NCBI GenBank assembly: GCA_951813085.1 | Contig: OX638348.1 | Location: 2,055,627 to 2,119,626 of the forward strand | Direction of reading: 5' to 3' | DNA from: an uncultured Opitutaceae bacterium | Lineage (GTDB): Bacteria; Verrucomicrobiota; Verrucomicrobiia; Opitutales; Opitutaceae | DNA length: 64,000 nt | Notes under the pieces: generated by a model | What the model was told of the DNA's origin: nothing | The model's database searches: none | What the model saw: the letters and a program-made list of their open reading frames with translations, nothing else | Position numbers and translations under genes: made by a program | Shown: positions 46,513-56,023 of the stretch, one piece after another | Layout: each line of letters opens with the position of its first letter | How positions within the stretch are numbered: position 1 is the first letter of the stretch

Positions 46513-47349
46513 GTGACTAAGCGTTTAATCAGCACCCTGATCCTTTGGACCGTAACGGTAATCTGCTTTTTCGTCATCGGTCCGGATGCCGCAGTCTGGC
46601 TGTTGGCCTTCCTTAGCCTCGCATCGCAATACGAGTTCTACTCGCTTCTTGAGAAGATGGGACGCCGCCCATTCAAGAAGTTCGGCGTTTTCCTGGGCAC
46701 GATCATTATCCTGGCGCCCTACTATGCCAATAAGATGGGTGACAGCCTAGCAGGGGGTACCCAATCGGGAATCATTGCGGTTACGATTGTCGCCTGCTGC
46801 CTTCGCATCTTTCGAGAGCGGGAAGTGGATGAACGGATCGAAGCGCTCAGCTCGACCCTTCTCGGGTTGATCTATGTCCCGTTCATGCTCAATTTCCTGG
46901 TGCGCATGATCGAGCTGCCCGATTTGCCAGAGCAAGGCCTCATGCTCGTTGTCTGGACCGTTGTCACTGCGAAATTTACAGACGTAGGAGCGCTCCTCGT
47001 AGGAAAGGCATTCGGAAAGCACCCGATGTCTCCAACCACCAGCCCCAAGAAAACCTGGGAAGGCGCCATTGGAGGCTGCCTCATTTCGGTCGGTCTCGGC
47101 TTCGCTCTCACGTATTTAGCCAGAGACTACTTCCCTCCTTTCTTTACCCCGCTCTGGGGCACTTTGCTGGCATTGCCGATCGCCATCATCTCCATCATTT
47201 CGGACCTAGTCGAAAGCATGCTAAAGCGAATGGCGGACCAGAAGGATTCGGGATCTTTCATTCCCGGGATAGGCGGCGCATTCGATCTTACCGACTCGCT
47301 TATACTGACAGCTCCAACTGGCTATCTAATCTTTGGCCTGCTGATCTAA
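46513..47349 (+). CDS. cdsA: Phosphatidate cytidylyltransferase
   Basis: CdsA makes CDP-diacylglycerol for phospholipids. This is a 278-residue polytopic membrane protein starting with GTG. The C-terminal signature region reads SDLVESMLKRMADQKDSGSF, IPGIGGAFDLTDSLILTAP. The commonly described form is 'K-D...PGHGG..DR.D'; here the His is Ile and the Arg is Leu, while the metal-binding Asp residues remain. DVGALLVGKAFGKHPMSPTT and SPKKTWEGAIGG match the family upstream of it. Similar variants occur, as far as I recall, in other Planctomycetes and Verrucomicrobia. It lies 23 bp after uppS and seven bases before dxr. Confidence 0.93.
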   Translation: MTKRLISTLILWTVTVICFFVIGPDAAVWLLAFLSLASQYEFYSLLEKMGRRPFKKFGVFLGTIIILAPYYANKMGDSLAGGTQSGIIAVTIVACCLRIFREREVDERIEALSSTLLGLIYVPFMLNFLVRMIELPDLPEQGLMLVVWTVVTAKFTDVGALLVGKAFGKHPMSPTTSPKKTWEGAIGGCLISVGLGFALTYLARDYFPPFFTPLWGTLLALPIAIISIISDLVESMLKRMADQKDSGSFIPGIGGAFDLTDSLILTAPTGYLIFGLLI

Positions 47350-47356
47350 TCGAGCT

Positions 47357-48529
47357 ATGGGAGCACGGAAAAAAGTCGTCTTGCTCGGGGCCACCGGTTC
47401 CATCGGAACCAGCGCCCTCAAAGTGATTCGGCAGCGCTCGGATCGACTCGAGCTCGTCGGGATCGCCGCCAACCAGAACGCAGAAGCGCTCGCGGCTATC
47501 GCAAAGGAATTCTCCGTCCCGAGTGTATGTCTCTATGACGAGGATGCCTATCGGTCGGCCAAAGCGGATGAGCTCTTTCCCAAGTCCATTGAGCTCAGCT
47601 GCGGTTCGGAGGGACTCTGTCGGCTCGCGTCTCATCCCGACTGCGACATCGCCCTCATCGCCGTCGTCGGGACGCAAGGGCTCCTTCCCGCCTTAGCCGC
47701 GATCGAAGCCGGGAAGACGCTTGCGGTCGCCAGCAAGGAAATTCTGGTACTTGCCGGAAAGTTCATCATGGAGGCCGCGGAGAAAGCGGGAGTTCGCCTA
47801 TTGCCAGTAGACAGCGAGCACAACGCCCTCTTCCAATGTCTCGAAGGCATTCCCAAACCCCACGTTTCGAGACTGGTTCTAACCGGATCGGGAGGCAGCT
47901 TTCGCGATCTCCCCACGGAACAGCTTCAGACCGTCTCCTTGGAACAGGCTCTCAAGCACCCTAACTGGGATATGGGTCCGAAAGTCACGATCGATTCCGC
48001 CACCATGGCCAACAAAGGGCTCGAGATGATCGAGGCGAAATGGCTATTCGGCATGGAGCCCCATCAGGTCGATGTCGTTATCCATTCGCAGAGCATCGTG
48101 CACTCCATGGTCGAGTGCATCGACGGATCGGTCATTGCTCAAATGAGCCCACCTGACATGGCCTTCGCCATCCAGCACACTCTTCTCTATCCCGATCGGG
48201 GAGCCGCCCCTGCCCAACGGCTGGATTTCTCAAGCCCATTCACCCTCGACTTCCGCCCTCCTGACCTGGAACGCTACCCTTGCCTCTCGCTCGCTCGCCA
48301 TGCCATAAAAGCAGGCGGCGGCGCGCCAGGAATTTTCAACGCAGCCAATGAAATTGCGGTGGACGCATTCGTTCAGGAACGTATTAAATTTGTAGAAATC
48401 GCTAAAATCGTGGAGAAAACTCTCGAAACGATCGATAATAGAGAACCAGGTACCATTGATGAAGTCTTGGAATATGACAGCCAAGCCAGAGCCGAAGCGG
48501 CTCGAAATGTAAGCCTTTTCAACCTATGA
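47357..48529 (+). CDS. dxr: 1-deoxy-D-xylulose 5-phosphate reductoisomerase
   Basis: Dxr converts DXP to MEP, the second step of the non-mevalonate isoprenoid path, with NADPH and a divalent metal. The 390-residue protein has the nucleotide-binding LLGATGSIGTSALKVIRQ, ASKEILVLAGKFIMEAA, the metal and substrate site LPVDSEHNALFQCLEG, LTGSGGSFRD, HPNWDMGPKVTIDSATMANK and KGLEMIEAKWLFG. Its length is normal. It overlaps rseP by four bases (ATGA), so translation is coupled. Confidence 0.96.
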   Translation: MGARKKVVLLGATGSIGTSALKVIRQRSDRLELVGIAANQNAEALAAIAKEFSVPSVCLYDEDAYRSAKADELFPKSIELSCGSEGLCRLASHPDCDIALIAVVGTQGLLPALAAIEAGKTLAVASKEILVLAGKFIMEAAEKAGVRLLPVDSEHNALFQCLEGIPKPHVSRLVLTGSGGSFRDLPTEQLQTVSLEQALKHPNWDMGPKVTIDSATMANKGLEMIEAKWLFGMEPHQVDVVIHSQSIVHSMVECIDGSVIAQMSPPDMAFAIQHTLLYPDRGAAPAQRLDFSSPFTLDFRPPDLERYPCLSLARHAIKAGGGAPGIFNAANEIAVDAFVQERIKFVEIAKIVEKTLETIDNREPGTIDEVLEYDSQARAEAARNVSLFNL

Positions 48530-50025
48530 GCACTGCTTTCAACCAAATTTTCGATAGCGCCTGGTCGATCCTTATGGTCATCCTCTTTTTCGGGGGTTCC
48601 ATTTTCGTGCACGAATTGGGTCACTTCCTCGCAGCGAAGTGGCGAGGTCTCCATATCGAGCGATTCTCTATTGGATTTGGTCCACGGCTTTTTGGCTGGC
48701 GACGCAATGGGATCGACTACCGAGTTTCGTTGCTTCCGCTCGGCGGCTACGTCGCCTTGCCACAACTCGCCGATATGCGTGGGATCGAAGGAGACTCATC
48801 GATCGACGCAAAAGCGATGGAACCCATCTCCTATACGTCGAAAGTGATCGTCGCTGTCGCAGGAGCCGTATTCAATGTCCTTTTCGCGATCGCGCTCGCC
48901 TGCGTCCTCTACTACACAGGTCAACCTACGAATGAACGTCAAACTTCAGTAGAAATTGGATACATCTCCAAAACGCTTACCGATCGAGATGGAACACTCG
49001 TAAAATCGCCGAGTAGCCTGGCAGGCCTCAAAGAGGGCGACATAATCAAAACGGTCGATGGCAAACCCGTTGCCAGTTGGACCGATATTCATCAAGCAAT
49101 CGCCATCAGTTCAGGCATATCATCGGATGGACGAAGACTGATCGTCTTCGAAATCGAGCGCGACGGACAGTCTCAACAAATCGATGTCTACCCTATTATA
49201 TCTCAAAATCTGAAAACCCGTCAGGTAGGCCTAGGCCCCGGATATACCGTTATTATCACAAAGCTTGCTGAAAATTCCCCTGCTCTAGCGGCAGGCATTC
49301 AGCCCAACGACGTAATTCTAGAAATCGACGGAGTTCCTGTCCGGAGCATCGAGTATTTCCGTTCAGCAATCGCGGACAAGCAGGGGAAGGAGATCGCAAT
49401 CGCCTTGAGTCGCGAAGGTACGCGTATTGAAACAACCGTCGTTCCTGAAAATGTAAAAATCAGCAAGGACGGGGAACGGAGCACATTAATAGGTATCAGC
49501 GAATTTACTACAAATGCTGATCTAGCTTATGTCCCTCCATTCGCCCAGATCAAGGATGTAGCCATCACCACCTGGGACACCCTTTCCGCACTCGTCAATC
49601 GGAAATCAGACATCAATTTCAGCCACATGAGCGGCCCTGCGGGCATTATCCGAATCTTCTACAATTCGGCCCAATACGATATACTATTCGTTCTATGGCT
49701 CACCGTGCTGATCAATATCAACCTGGCCATTTTCAATTTGCTGCCAATTCCCGTGCTCGACGGTGGACACATAGTGTTCGCGACCATTTCCCGAATTAAG
49801 CGGGAAGCGCTTCCACCGAACCTAATCGCATCGATACAAGGCAGTTTCATGCTAATACTATTTAGCATGATGATCTATGTCACGTTCTTCGATGTGAGTC
49901 GATGGGTGAACGATAGCTCCGACTCACGAAACTACCTCGAGAACAGAATCACTCCGGTATTCGGGGCTACGGAAAACGTCGAAGCTGAAGATTCGATTGA
50001 TTCCAATAGCGAGCGCGATCAATAA
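48526..50025 (+). CDS. rseP: Site-2 intramembrane metalloprotease RseP
   Basis: RseP cuts anti-sigma factors and remnant signal peptides within the inner membrane. The 499-residue protein has the zinc site FVHELGHFLAAKWRGLHIE in the first membrane helix, two PDZ domains (about 165-235, SSLAGLKEGDIIKTVDGKPV; and about 245-310, NSPALAAGIQPNDVILEIDG), and the second catalytic segment FNLLPIPVLDGGHIVFATIS with its Asp. It shares the ATGA overlap with dxr and overlaps the open frame of ispG by 29 bp only if the longer ispG start is used. The length is slightly above the family average because of the double PDZ. Confidence 0.95.
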   Translation: MSTAFNQIFDSAWSILMVILFFGGSIFVHELGHFLAAKWRGLHIERFSIGFGPRLFGWRRNGIDYRVSLLPLGGYVALPQLADMRGIEGDSSIDAKAMEPISYTSKVIVAVAGAVFNVLFAIALACVLYYTGQPTNERQTSVEIGYISKTLTDRDGTLVKSPSSLAGLKEGDIIKTVDGKPVASWTDIHQAIAISSGISSDGRRLIVFEIERDGQSQQIDVYPIISQNLKTRQVGLGPGYTVIITKLAENSPALAAGIQPNDVILEIDGVPVRSIEYFRSAIADKQGKEIAIALSREGTRIETTVVPENVKISKDGERSTLIGISEFTTNADLAYVPPFAQIKDVAITTWDTLSALVNRKSDINFSHMSGPAGIIRIFYNSAQYDILFVLWLTVLININLAIFNLLPIPVLDGGHIVFATISRIKREALPPNLIASIQGSFMLILFSMMIYVTFFDVSRWVNDSSDSRNYLENRITPVFGATENVEAEDSIDSNSERDQ

Positions 50026-50026
50026 A

Positions 50027-52051
50027 ATGGGATCCTATTGCTCGTCGCGTTTTTCCACGATTCGACGATCCAGTCGCGAAGTTTTCGTAGGCACCGTCGG
50101 CGTGGGCGGTACGAATCCTATTCGTATTCAGTCCATGACGACGACGAATACTCAAGATGTCGCCGCAACCGTAAAGCAAGCGATTGCCCTAGCCGAAGTC
50201 GGGTGCGAAATCATACGCGTAACAGCTCCCAACAAGAAAGCCGCTCGGTCACTCAAGGAGATACGCACCCAGTTTCGAGCCGCTGGATTCGAAAATCCTC
50301 TCGTCGCTGATATCCACTTTCTGCCATCTGCTGCGATGGAAGCGGTCGAGCATGTCGAAAAAGTGCGTGTCAATCCCGGCAACTACGCGGACAATAAGAA
50401 ATTCGCCACAAGAGAGTATACAGACGATCAATACAACGAGGAACTGCAGCGTCTGCACGACGACTTTTCTCCGCTCGTCATCCGATCCAAGGAGCTCGGA
50501 CGGTCTATGCGAATTGGGACCAACCACGGATCCCTATCCGATCGTATCATGAATCGATACGGAGATACTCCCCTTGGCATGGTGGAATCCGCCCTGGAGT
50601 TTCTCAGGATCGCGGAATCCCATGGATACAAGGACATCATCCTATCCATGAAGGCGAGCAATCCCAAAGTAATGATCGAAGCCTACCGCCTGTTGGTAGA
50701 TCGCATGGACGACGAAAGCATGAGCTATCCGCTCCATCTCGGCGTCACCGAAGCGGGTGATGGCGAGGATGGTCGGATCAAAAGCGCCATCGGAATTGGC
50801 AGCTTACTTTGGGATGGATTGGGAGATACCATACGCGTTTCCCTAACCGAGGACCCCGTCTACGAAATATCGGTGGCGAATGCGCTTGCGGAAAAAGTGA
50901 TGTCACAATGGATCAACCCGAACCCTGCTCCCGAAGCTGCCGACTCGATCGATCCCTACCATTTTCAGCGCCGCACAATCAGTGGGTTCGCCCTAGGAAC
51001 GAAACTTAAAGTAAGCAGCGAGACGCCGCCCACCGTATTCTCCCGGAGCCCATTCCCGCTCTCCGATCGTGAAGCGCTTGTTGCGACGCTGAAGGAAACG
51101 AGACCTAAGCTTGTCGATACGCCAATAGAAGGCCTAATATTCCGAGTTGAGAACGCCAATGAGCTCGACGAGCTCAATGATACGTGGAAGGCGATTCAAT
51201 CGTATCTTCCCATTATCGTCCTAGAGATTCCAGATTCGATCGACTTGGAATCGCTGTCAAAGGCGCTCCCCCAAGAAAGGACACCCCTGGCATTGATTCG
51301 CGATTTCGAAGACAATGCGTACAACGACTATAAACGATTTACCCGCGTTTGCACTGACTTCGGCGCGACGCCTATCGTAGGATTGAGCCCCGATGTGAGC
51401 GACGGCATTTGCTCGGAACCCGCTGCTCCCATGATAGTCACTTTGCGATCTGATATCAACGTCCTTGCGCCGGATCACCTCGTCGGAGCCTATCGGCGAC
51501 TAGCCGAGCGTTTGGCCCGCTGGCGAAATTCGTCGCCAATATGGATTCGCAATACCCCGCTTCCCAACGAAGATGCCCCCTCTTTTCTCAATCGCCTCCT
51601 CGATGCCAGCATTCTTACTGGCAGCTTGATGTGCGATGGCATCGGCGATCTCGTTAGCATCGAGTCCGATTCCGATCTCGTGCGCGCAACCCGCCTTGGG
51701 TACAATGTTCTCCAAGGAGCGGGAGCCCGAATTTCCAAAACCGAATTCGTCGCCTGCCCTAGCTGCGGTCGCACGCTGTTCGATCTACAATCCACCACGC
51801 AACGGATCCGAGAGAAGACAGGACATCTGAAAGGCGTCAAAATCGCGATCATGGGCTGTATCGTTAACGGTCCCGGTGAAATGGCGGATGCGGATTTTGG
51901 ATACGTCGGAGGCGCGCCCGCTAAGATCAATCTCTACGTAGGCAAGGAGTGCGTCCAATACAACATCCCACAAGCAGAAGCGGATGATCGGCTCATTGAT
52001 TTAATCAAGGAGCATGACAAATGGGTTGAGCCAGAACCTGTCAGCAGCTAG
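50027..52051 (+). CDS. ispG: 4-hydroxy-3-methylbut-2-en-1-yl diphosphate synthase, long form
   Basis: IspG is the Fe-S enzyme of the penultimate step of the MEP path. The start at ATG 50027 (MGSYCSSRFSTIRRSSREVF) is preferred, as it lies just after the rseP stop. The protein has about 674 residues, far longer than the E. coli form, because an extra domain (about residues 270-540) sits between the TIM barrel (GCEIIRVTAPNKKAARSLKE, ADIHFLP, GTNHGSLSDRIM) and the C-terminal Fe-S part. The cluster Cys are in FVACPSCGRTLFD and KIAIMGCIVNGPGEMADADF. This three-domain type is known from plants and several bacterial phyla. It completes the isoprenoid set with dxr and uppS. Confidence 0.95.
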   Translation: MGSYCSSRFSTIRRSSREVFVGTVGVGGTNPIRIQSMTTTNTQDVAATVKQAIALAEVGCEIIRVTAPNKKAARSLKEIRTQFRAAGFENPLVADIHFLPSAAMEAVEHVEKVRVNPGNYADNKKFATREYTDDQYNEELQRLHDDFSPLVIRSKELGRSMRIGTNHGSLSDRIMNRYGDTPLGMVESALEFLRIAESHGYKDIILSMKASNPKVMIEAYRLLVDRMDDESMSYPLHLGVTEAGDGEDGRIKSAIGIGSLLWDGLGDTIRVSLTEDPVYEISVANALAEKVMSQWINPNPAPEAADSIDPYHFQRRTISGFALGTKLKVSSETPPTVFSRSPFPLSDREALVATLKETRPKLVDTPIEGLIFRVENANELDELNDTWKAIQSYLPIIVLEIPDSIDLESLSKALPQERTPLALIRDFEDNAYNDYKRFTRVCTDFGATPIVGLSPDVSDGICSEPAAPMIVTLRSDINVLAPDHLVGAYRRLAERLARWRNSSPIWIRNTPLPNEDAPSFLNRLLDASILTGSLMCDGIGDLVSIESDSDLVRATRLGYNVLQGAGARISKTEFVACPSCGRTLFDLQSTTQRIREKTGHLKGVKIAIMGCIVNGPGEMADADFGYVGGAPAKINLYVGKECVQYNIPQAEADDRLIDLIKEHDKWVEPEPVSS

Positions 52052-52069
52052 CTTTGTCACCTGTAGGAT

Positions 52070-52933
52070 ATGAGCAACGATACTCTCTTCCTGGGAATCG
52101 ATGGCGGAGGCTCGAATACGCGGGTACTAATAACGAATGCGCATCACGATCAGCTCGCTGAAGGATCCGCGAGAGGATGCAACCCACACAATGTTGGCTA
52201 CGAGGAAGCGGGTCTGCAAATCGATGCCGCCGTAAAGACATGCTTGGCAGCGCTACCGAATGTCGACGCCAATATCGTCTCCGCCTTTTTAGGAATCGCA
52301 GGAATTCGAGACGAGTCTGAGCAAGCCCAGCTCGCTACATCCTTACGCGCATTCATCTGGTACCGGAACGCATCTACTACCATTAGCCACGATCTATCCA
52401 TCGCCTACGAAGCAGCGCTATCCGGTCGATTGGGCATTTGCTTAATCGCCGGAACCGGAGCGGCCTGCATCGGCAAGCGAACGGATGGTTCCTTTTTCCG
52501 GGCAAGCAATCGCGAGTCCAATGGGAACGAACCAGGAAGTGGATACGCTATCGGCCTGGATGCTATCAATGCAGGCCTGGTAGCTGACGATTCTCGCGAT
52601 CGCCAAACGATCGCTCAGTTAGCGGAAACCGTAATTCAACGCGCTGAATCCGGTGACGCAATGGCGAAACAAATACTCGAAACGCATTCAATCGCGCTCG
52701 TAGAGCTCGCGACTCAACTCTCCTCGGAGGCCAACTTAGAAAGCGCGGCGCCTATCGCCCTATCCGGAAGTCTCGCGACGTCTGATTCCATTTTTGGAGA
52801 GCTGATAGACGATCAGCTCAAAATCGCGTTTCCAGGCGCTTCCGTAATCCGCTCGGTCACGAAGCCCGTCGAGGCAGCTGCAGCGCTCGCCGTTGAACAG
52901 TTCAATGGCGAGCGAAACGACGCTTCGAACTAG
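52070..52933 (+). CDS. BadF/BadG-type sugar kinase (N-acetylglucosamine kinase-like)
   Basis: This 287-residue protein is a member of the ASKHA kinase fold. LFLGIDGGGSNTRVLITNAH is the phosphate-1 loop, TISHDLSIAYEAAL the connecting segment, GICLIAGTGAACIGKRTDGS the phosphate-2 loop, and IALSGSLATSDSIFGELI the adenosine loop. The closest described enzymes phosphorylate N-acetylglucosamine or related amino sugars; the substrate cannot be fixed here. It follows ispG by 18 bp. Its stop overlaps that of the convergent yugP-like gene by four bases. Confidence 0.85.
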   Translation: MSNDTLFLGIDGGGSNTRVLITNAHHDQLAEGSARGCNPHNVGYEEAGLQIDAAVKTCLAALPNVDANIVSAFLGIAGIRDESEQAQLATSLRAFIWYRNASTTISHDLSIAYEAALSGRLGICLIAGTGAACIGKRTDGSFFRASNRESNGNEPGSGYAIGLDAINAGLVADDSRDRQTIAQLAETVIQRAESGDAMAKQILETHSIALVELATQLSSEANLESAAPIALSGSLATSDSIFGELIDDQLKIAFPGASVIRSVTKPVEAAAALAVEQFNGERNDASN

Positions 52934-53661
52934 TTTCGATTTCCGGCTACCAAGCTCAGAAGGTAAAGCAGATAGGCCAACGAGCTTACGAATGCAGCCA
53001 CGTAAGTAAGCGCTGCTGCATTCAAGGTCTTGTTCACGCCGACCATCTCGTCGTTTCCGAGAATTCCCAATGCGACAAGCTCCTTTTTAGCCCGAGCGCT
53101 CGCATCGTATTCCACCGGCAACGTGATCAATTGGAAGGCAGTGAGAACCACATAGCAGAGAACGCCAAGCTTCAGGAGCGTAACGCTCAAGCTTCCTCCG
53201 ATAACGAAAAACGAACCAATCATCACGATGGGTATAACGCTTGAGGCTATGTTGGTAATCGGCACCAGAGCCATTCGCGCCTTCAATGCCGCGTACCCAA
53301 CTTTATGCTGCACAGCGTGACCGGCTTCATGGGCGGCCACTCCTAAAGCGGCGAGGCTCGTTCCGTTGTAGTTCTCTTGGCTTAGGGCGAGTTTTTTCCC
53401 AATCGGGTCGTAGTGGTCCGTCAAGTGCCCACGGATTTGAACGATCTTAACATCGGAAATGCCCGCGTTGCGCATGACCGCAGCGGCGGCTTCCGCCCCG
53501 GTAATGCGACCCCGAGACGGGACGCGCACGTACTTATTGTATGTCGACGAGACTTTGGACTGAGCCCACATCGCCAAAATAAAGGTCGGTACTATAAAAA
53601 TAAGGTAGCCCATGAATGAGCTATTTCCACCAAGGTAGATCGCTAAGGTATCGATTATCAT
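52930..53661 (-). CDS. YugP-type zinc metallopeptidase, membrane-bound
   Basis: This encodes 243 residues starting at ATG 53661 (MIIDTLAIYLGG), preceded by GGAGGA. The longer open frame to 53718 has no better site. It has the zinc-binding motif GVAAHEAGHAVQHKVGY (H-E-A-G-H), with at least three membrane helices (GYLIFIVPTFILAMWA, then MALVPITNIASSVIPIVMIG, SFFVIGGSLSVTLLKL, and a C-terminal pair). YDASARAKKELVALGIL is typical of the family. The cleavage target is unknown. It lies downstream of the broken tamA on the same strand. Confidence 0.9.
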   Translation of the reverse strand: MIIDTLAIYLGGNSSFMGYLIFIVPTFILAMWAQSKVSSTYNKYVRVPSRGRITGAEAAAAVMRNAGISDVKIVQIRGHLTDHYDPIGKKLALSQENYNGTSLAALGVAAHEAGHAVQHKVGYAALKARMALVPITNIASSVIPIVMIGSFFVIGGSLSVTLLKLGVLCYVVLTAFQLITLPVEYDASARAKKELVALGILGNDEMVGVNKTLNAAALTYVAAFVSSLAYLLYLLSLVAGNRN

Positions 53662-53821
53662 AATTTCTTGTTCCTCCGTGTTCCCAAAGAAAACAAAAAG
53701 CATTCCAAGTTCCAGCATAGAATCAAAGATCGATCGTTTTTTCGTAAATGATTGTTATTCTCCATCTTAAACACTCGTCGTTAATGCGGTGCCTGCCCGA
53801 TTTGATAGCTTGAGCGAGACA

Positions 53822-53850
53822 GGCCGTCCCGATTTGGGACAGTCACGGCC
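53822..53850. other. Hairpin downstream of tamA
   Basis: GTCCC-GATTT-GGGAC forms a five-base stem with a five-base loop, with outer GGCC/GGCC pairing beyond a small bulge. It lies 27 bp after the tamA stop (minus strand). There is no T-run, so the terminator role is uncertain. Confidence 0.4.
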
Positions 53851-53876
53851 CGAGAGCGCCACAGTTTATGCCCCTG

Positions 53877-55961
53877 CTAGAACGGATAGCCCAATGCAAA
53901 ATGCAGCGTGCCGTCCGGATCGAAAACGCGTGGATTTAGGTTGTGCCCATATTCTACTCGGATAGGGCCCATAAAAGTCTTGAACCGTACGCCCAGCCCC
54001 GCGGAGGTTAGCGTTTCATCGAAAGGATACTCATCAATGTTAGATGCAGTGCCAAGGGCATCGACGAATAGAACGAGCGAAAACGATTTAGAAAAGGACT
54101 GCTCCAGCTCCAGATTGAGGAGAACGAAGGCATGGGCTCCTTTGAACTTGTCACCCTCACGGGGAGCGGCTTCCGAGCGTTGGTAGCCTCGCACCGAATT
54201 CTCTCCACCCGGATAGTAGAGCACGCTTGCGGGCACTTGCTTCTGCGGTTCGGAAAGCGAGCCTACCACTCCATGAGTGAAGCCCGCATGCCAGTATAGT
54301 CCTCGAGAAATCTCGTCATGAAAAGAGACGCTGAATTCCGCCAATTGAAAATCGACTTCGCCGCCAAAGGCTTCGGAGGCCCACTCAAATTGGCTGGATA
54401 CACGGTATCCATCACGCGGATTCAATGCAGAGTCCCGTCTATCTCTACCCAACCTCAGCTCGAAACTACCAACCGTTAACCCTCCTTGGTTAGCGAGCTC
54501 GTCCACAAGCTCGTTATCCGTTACGTCGAGCGTGCGAATCGAATAGACCGTATCGACATCAATGCCAGTTTGATCAAATTTACGCGACAGCCCAATATCC
54601 AGTCCGAAGTCTTCGCGATCGAAAGCGATTTCTTCGCGCTTCAATCCGAACACCTTCGCCGATAGAGACGTGGGAGTGCCGAATACTTCTGGGAGCAGAT
54701 ATCGAAATTCTCCTAGCTGGCTCTTGAGAGAGGCAATCGTCTTGACGCGAGCTCGATGCCCCATCCCAAAGAGATTCATCTTTTCGACGATGAGACCTCC
54801 TCTCAGTTGCTCGTAGCTCCCCCATCCCAATAGCGTATCCACATTCCAAGTCGTTCGTTCCGATAGGTTGAATTGAACGGACTTACGGTCCTCATCGAGA
54901 GCGCCCAATTCGTATGAAACGCGATCAAAGACTCCGAGACGAGACAAGTTTAGCCGAGACCGATCCAATAGCGCCGGATTAAGTGGATCGCCTTTCTTCA
55001 GTTCGAGCCGTGAACGAATCAATGAAGGCTTCGTTGTTTCTGACCTACTTATCGATATCGAGGAAATGAATACTTGTGAGCCAGGATTCACCGTCGCTCT
55101 AATCACCACGCCCTTCTCTCCATCAGGCTTGTCCTCAATCATGAGCTCGGTTTTAACAACCGTATCTGGATATACCATTTCGTAATAGCTATTTCTTAGC
55201 TCCCGGGCGATATCCTGAGATATAAATCGAGAATAGGGTTGGCCGATTAATTCGCGCGTATCGATAGAAATAGAACTAGCTTCTCCTGTAACGCTAATTT
55301 CCACATCTTCAACTGTATGACGAGGACCTTCAACGATTGAAACGCTGGCGATGCACGCCCCAGTCGCCGAATCGCTCTCAATAAGAGAAACGTCAACGCC
55401 AGCATCGAGATAACCTAGCGTATTGAGATGGGCCTGCAAATTCCCCTTCCCGCCTTGAAGCAAGCTTGAAGTAAAAAGCCGAGACTTGTCGCTCTGAAAC
55501 ATCAATGGCTCCGCGTAAAAGAATGCCTCTACTTCACCAGTATCTAGAATTTTATTACCAGCGATCGTAAGCGTTTCGTAGTAGAATCGCGGCCCAGTCT
55601 CCAAGTGGAATTTAACTCGAGAAGCCTCTGTATCGCGTGGAAGAAATACGTCGAAGTCACGATCCCATTCAACCGTCTCTTCCGTTCCATCCAACGATTC
55701 CAAGGTCGCGATCGCTCTCGCGGCCAAGAATCCCTAGCTTTCCATATATGAGATCAGAATCAAGGCAGCATCTTCGATCTCCGAGCTGTTGAACGCGGGC
55801 TTCTCTTCATTGAAAATCAGATCCAGCTGGCTTTTGAGCTTTCGATTCTTGAAGAAACCTCGGTTCGTGACTGACCAAGTGGCAGACGCGACCCCATCCT
55901 CGCGAGCGATTACGGAATTTGGGAGAAAACAGAATGTCGACGCAAATACAAGGGCTGCCAT
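53877..55961 (-). pseudogene. TamA/BamA-like outer-membrane protein with an in-frame TAG
   Basis: TamA is a 16-strand outer-membrane barrel with POTRA domains that works with TamB to insert outer-membrane proteins or lipids. The start at 55961 (MAALVFASTFCFLPNSVIAR) carries a signal peptide. After DAALILISYMES comes a TAG (55736-55734); in the same frame the protein continues at once as GFLAARAIATLESLDGTEET and on through three POTRA-like blocks (TLTIAGNKILDTGEVEAFFY) to a barrel ending DGTLHFALGYPF. Terminal Phe is the usual barrel signal. The TAG falls inside the first POTRA domain. A single-base change from CAG or AAG would explain it. The rest is open, so the lesion may be recent. Confidence 0.83.
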
Positions 55962-56023
55962 GCTTGATCGTAAGCAGGCACCTCGGGCTTCCAATAGCTG
56001 GAATGGAAGGTAAGATCTCCCAA

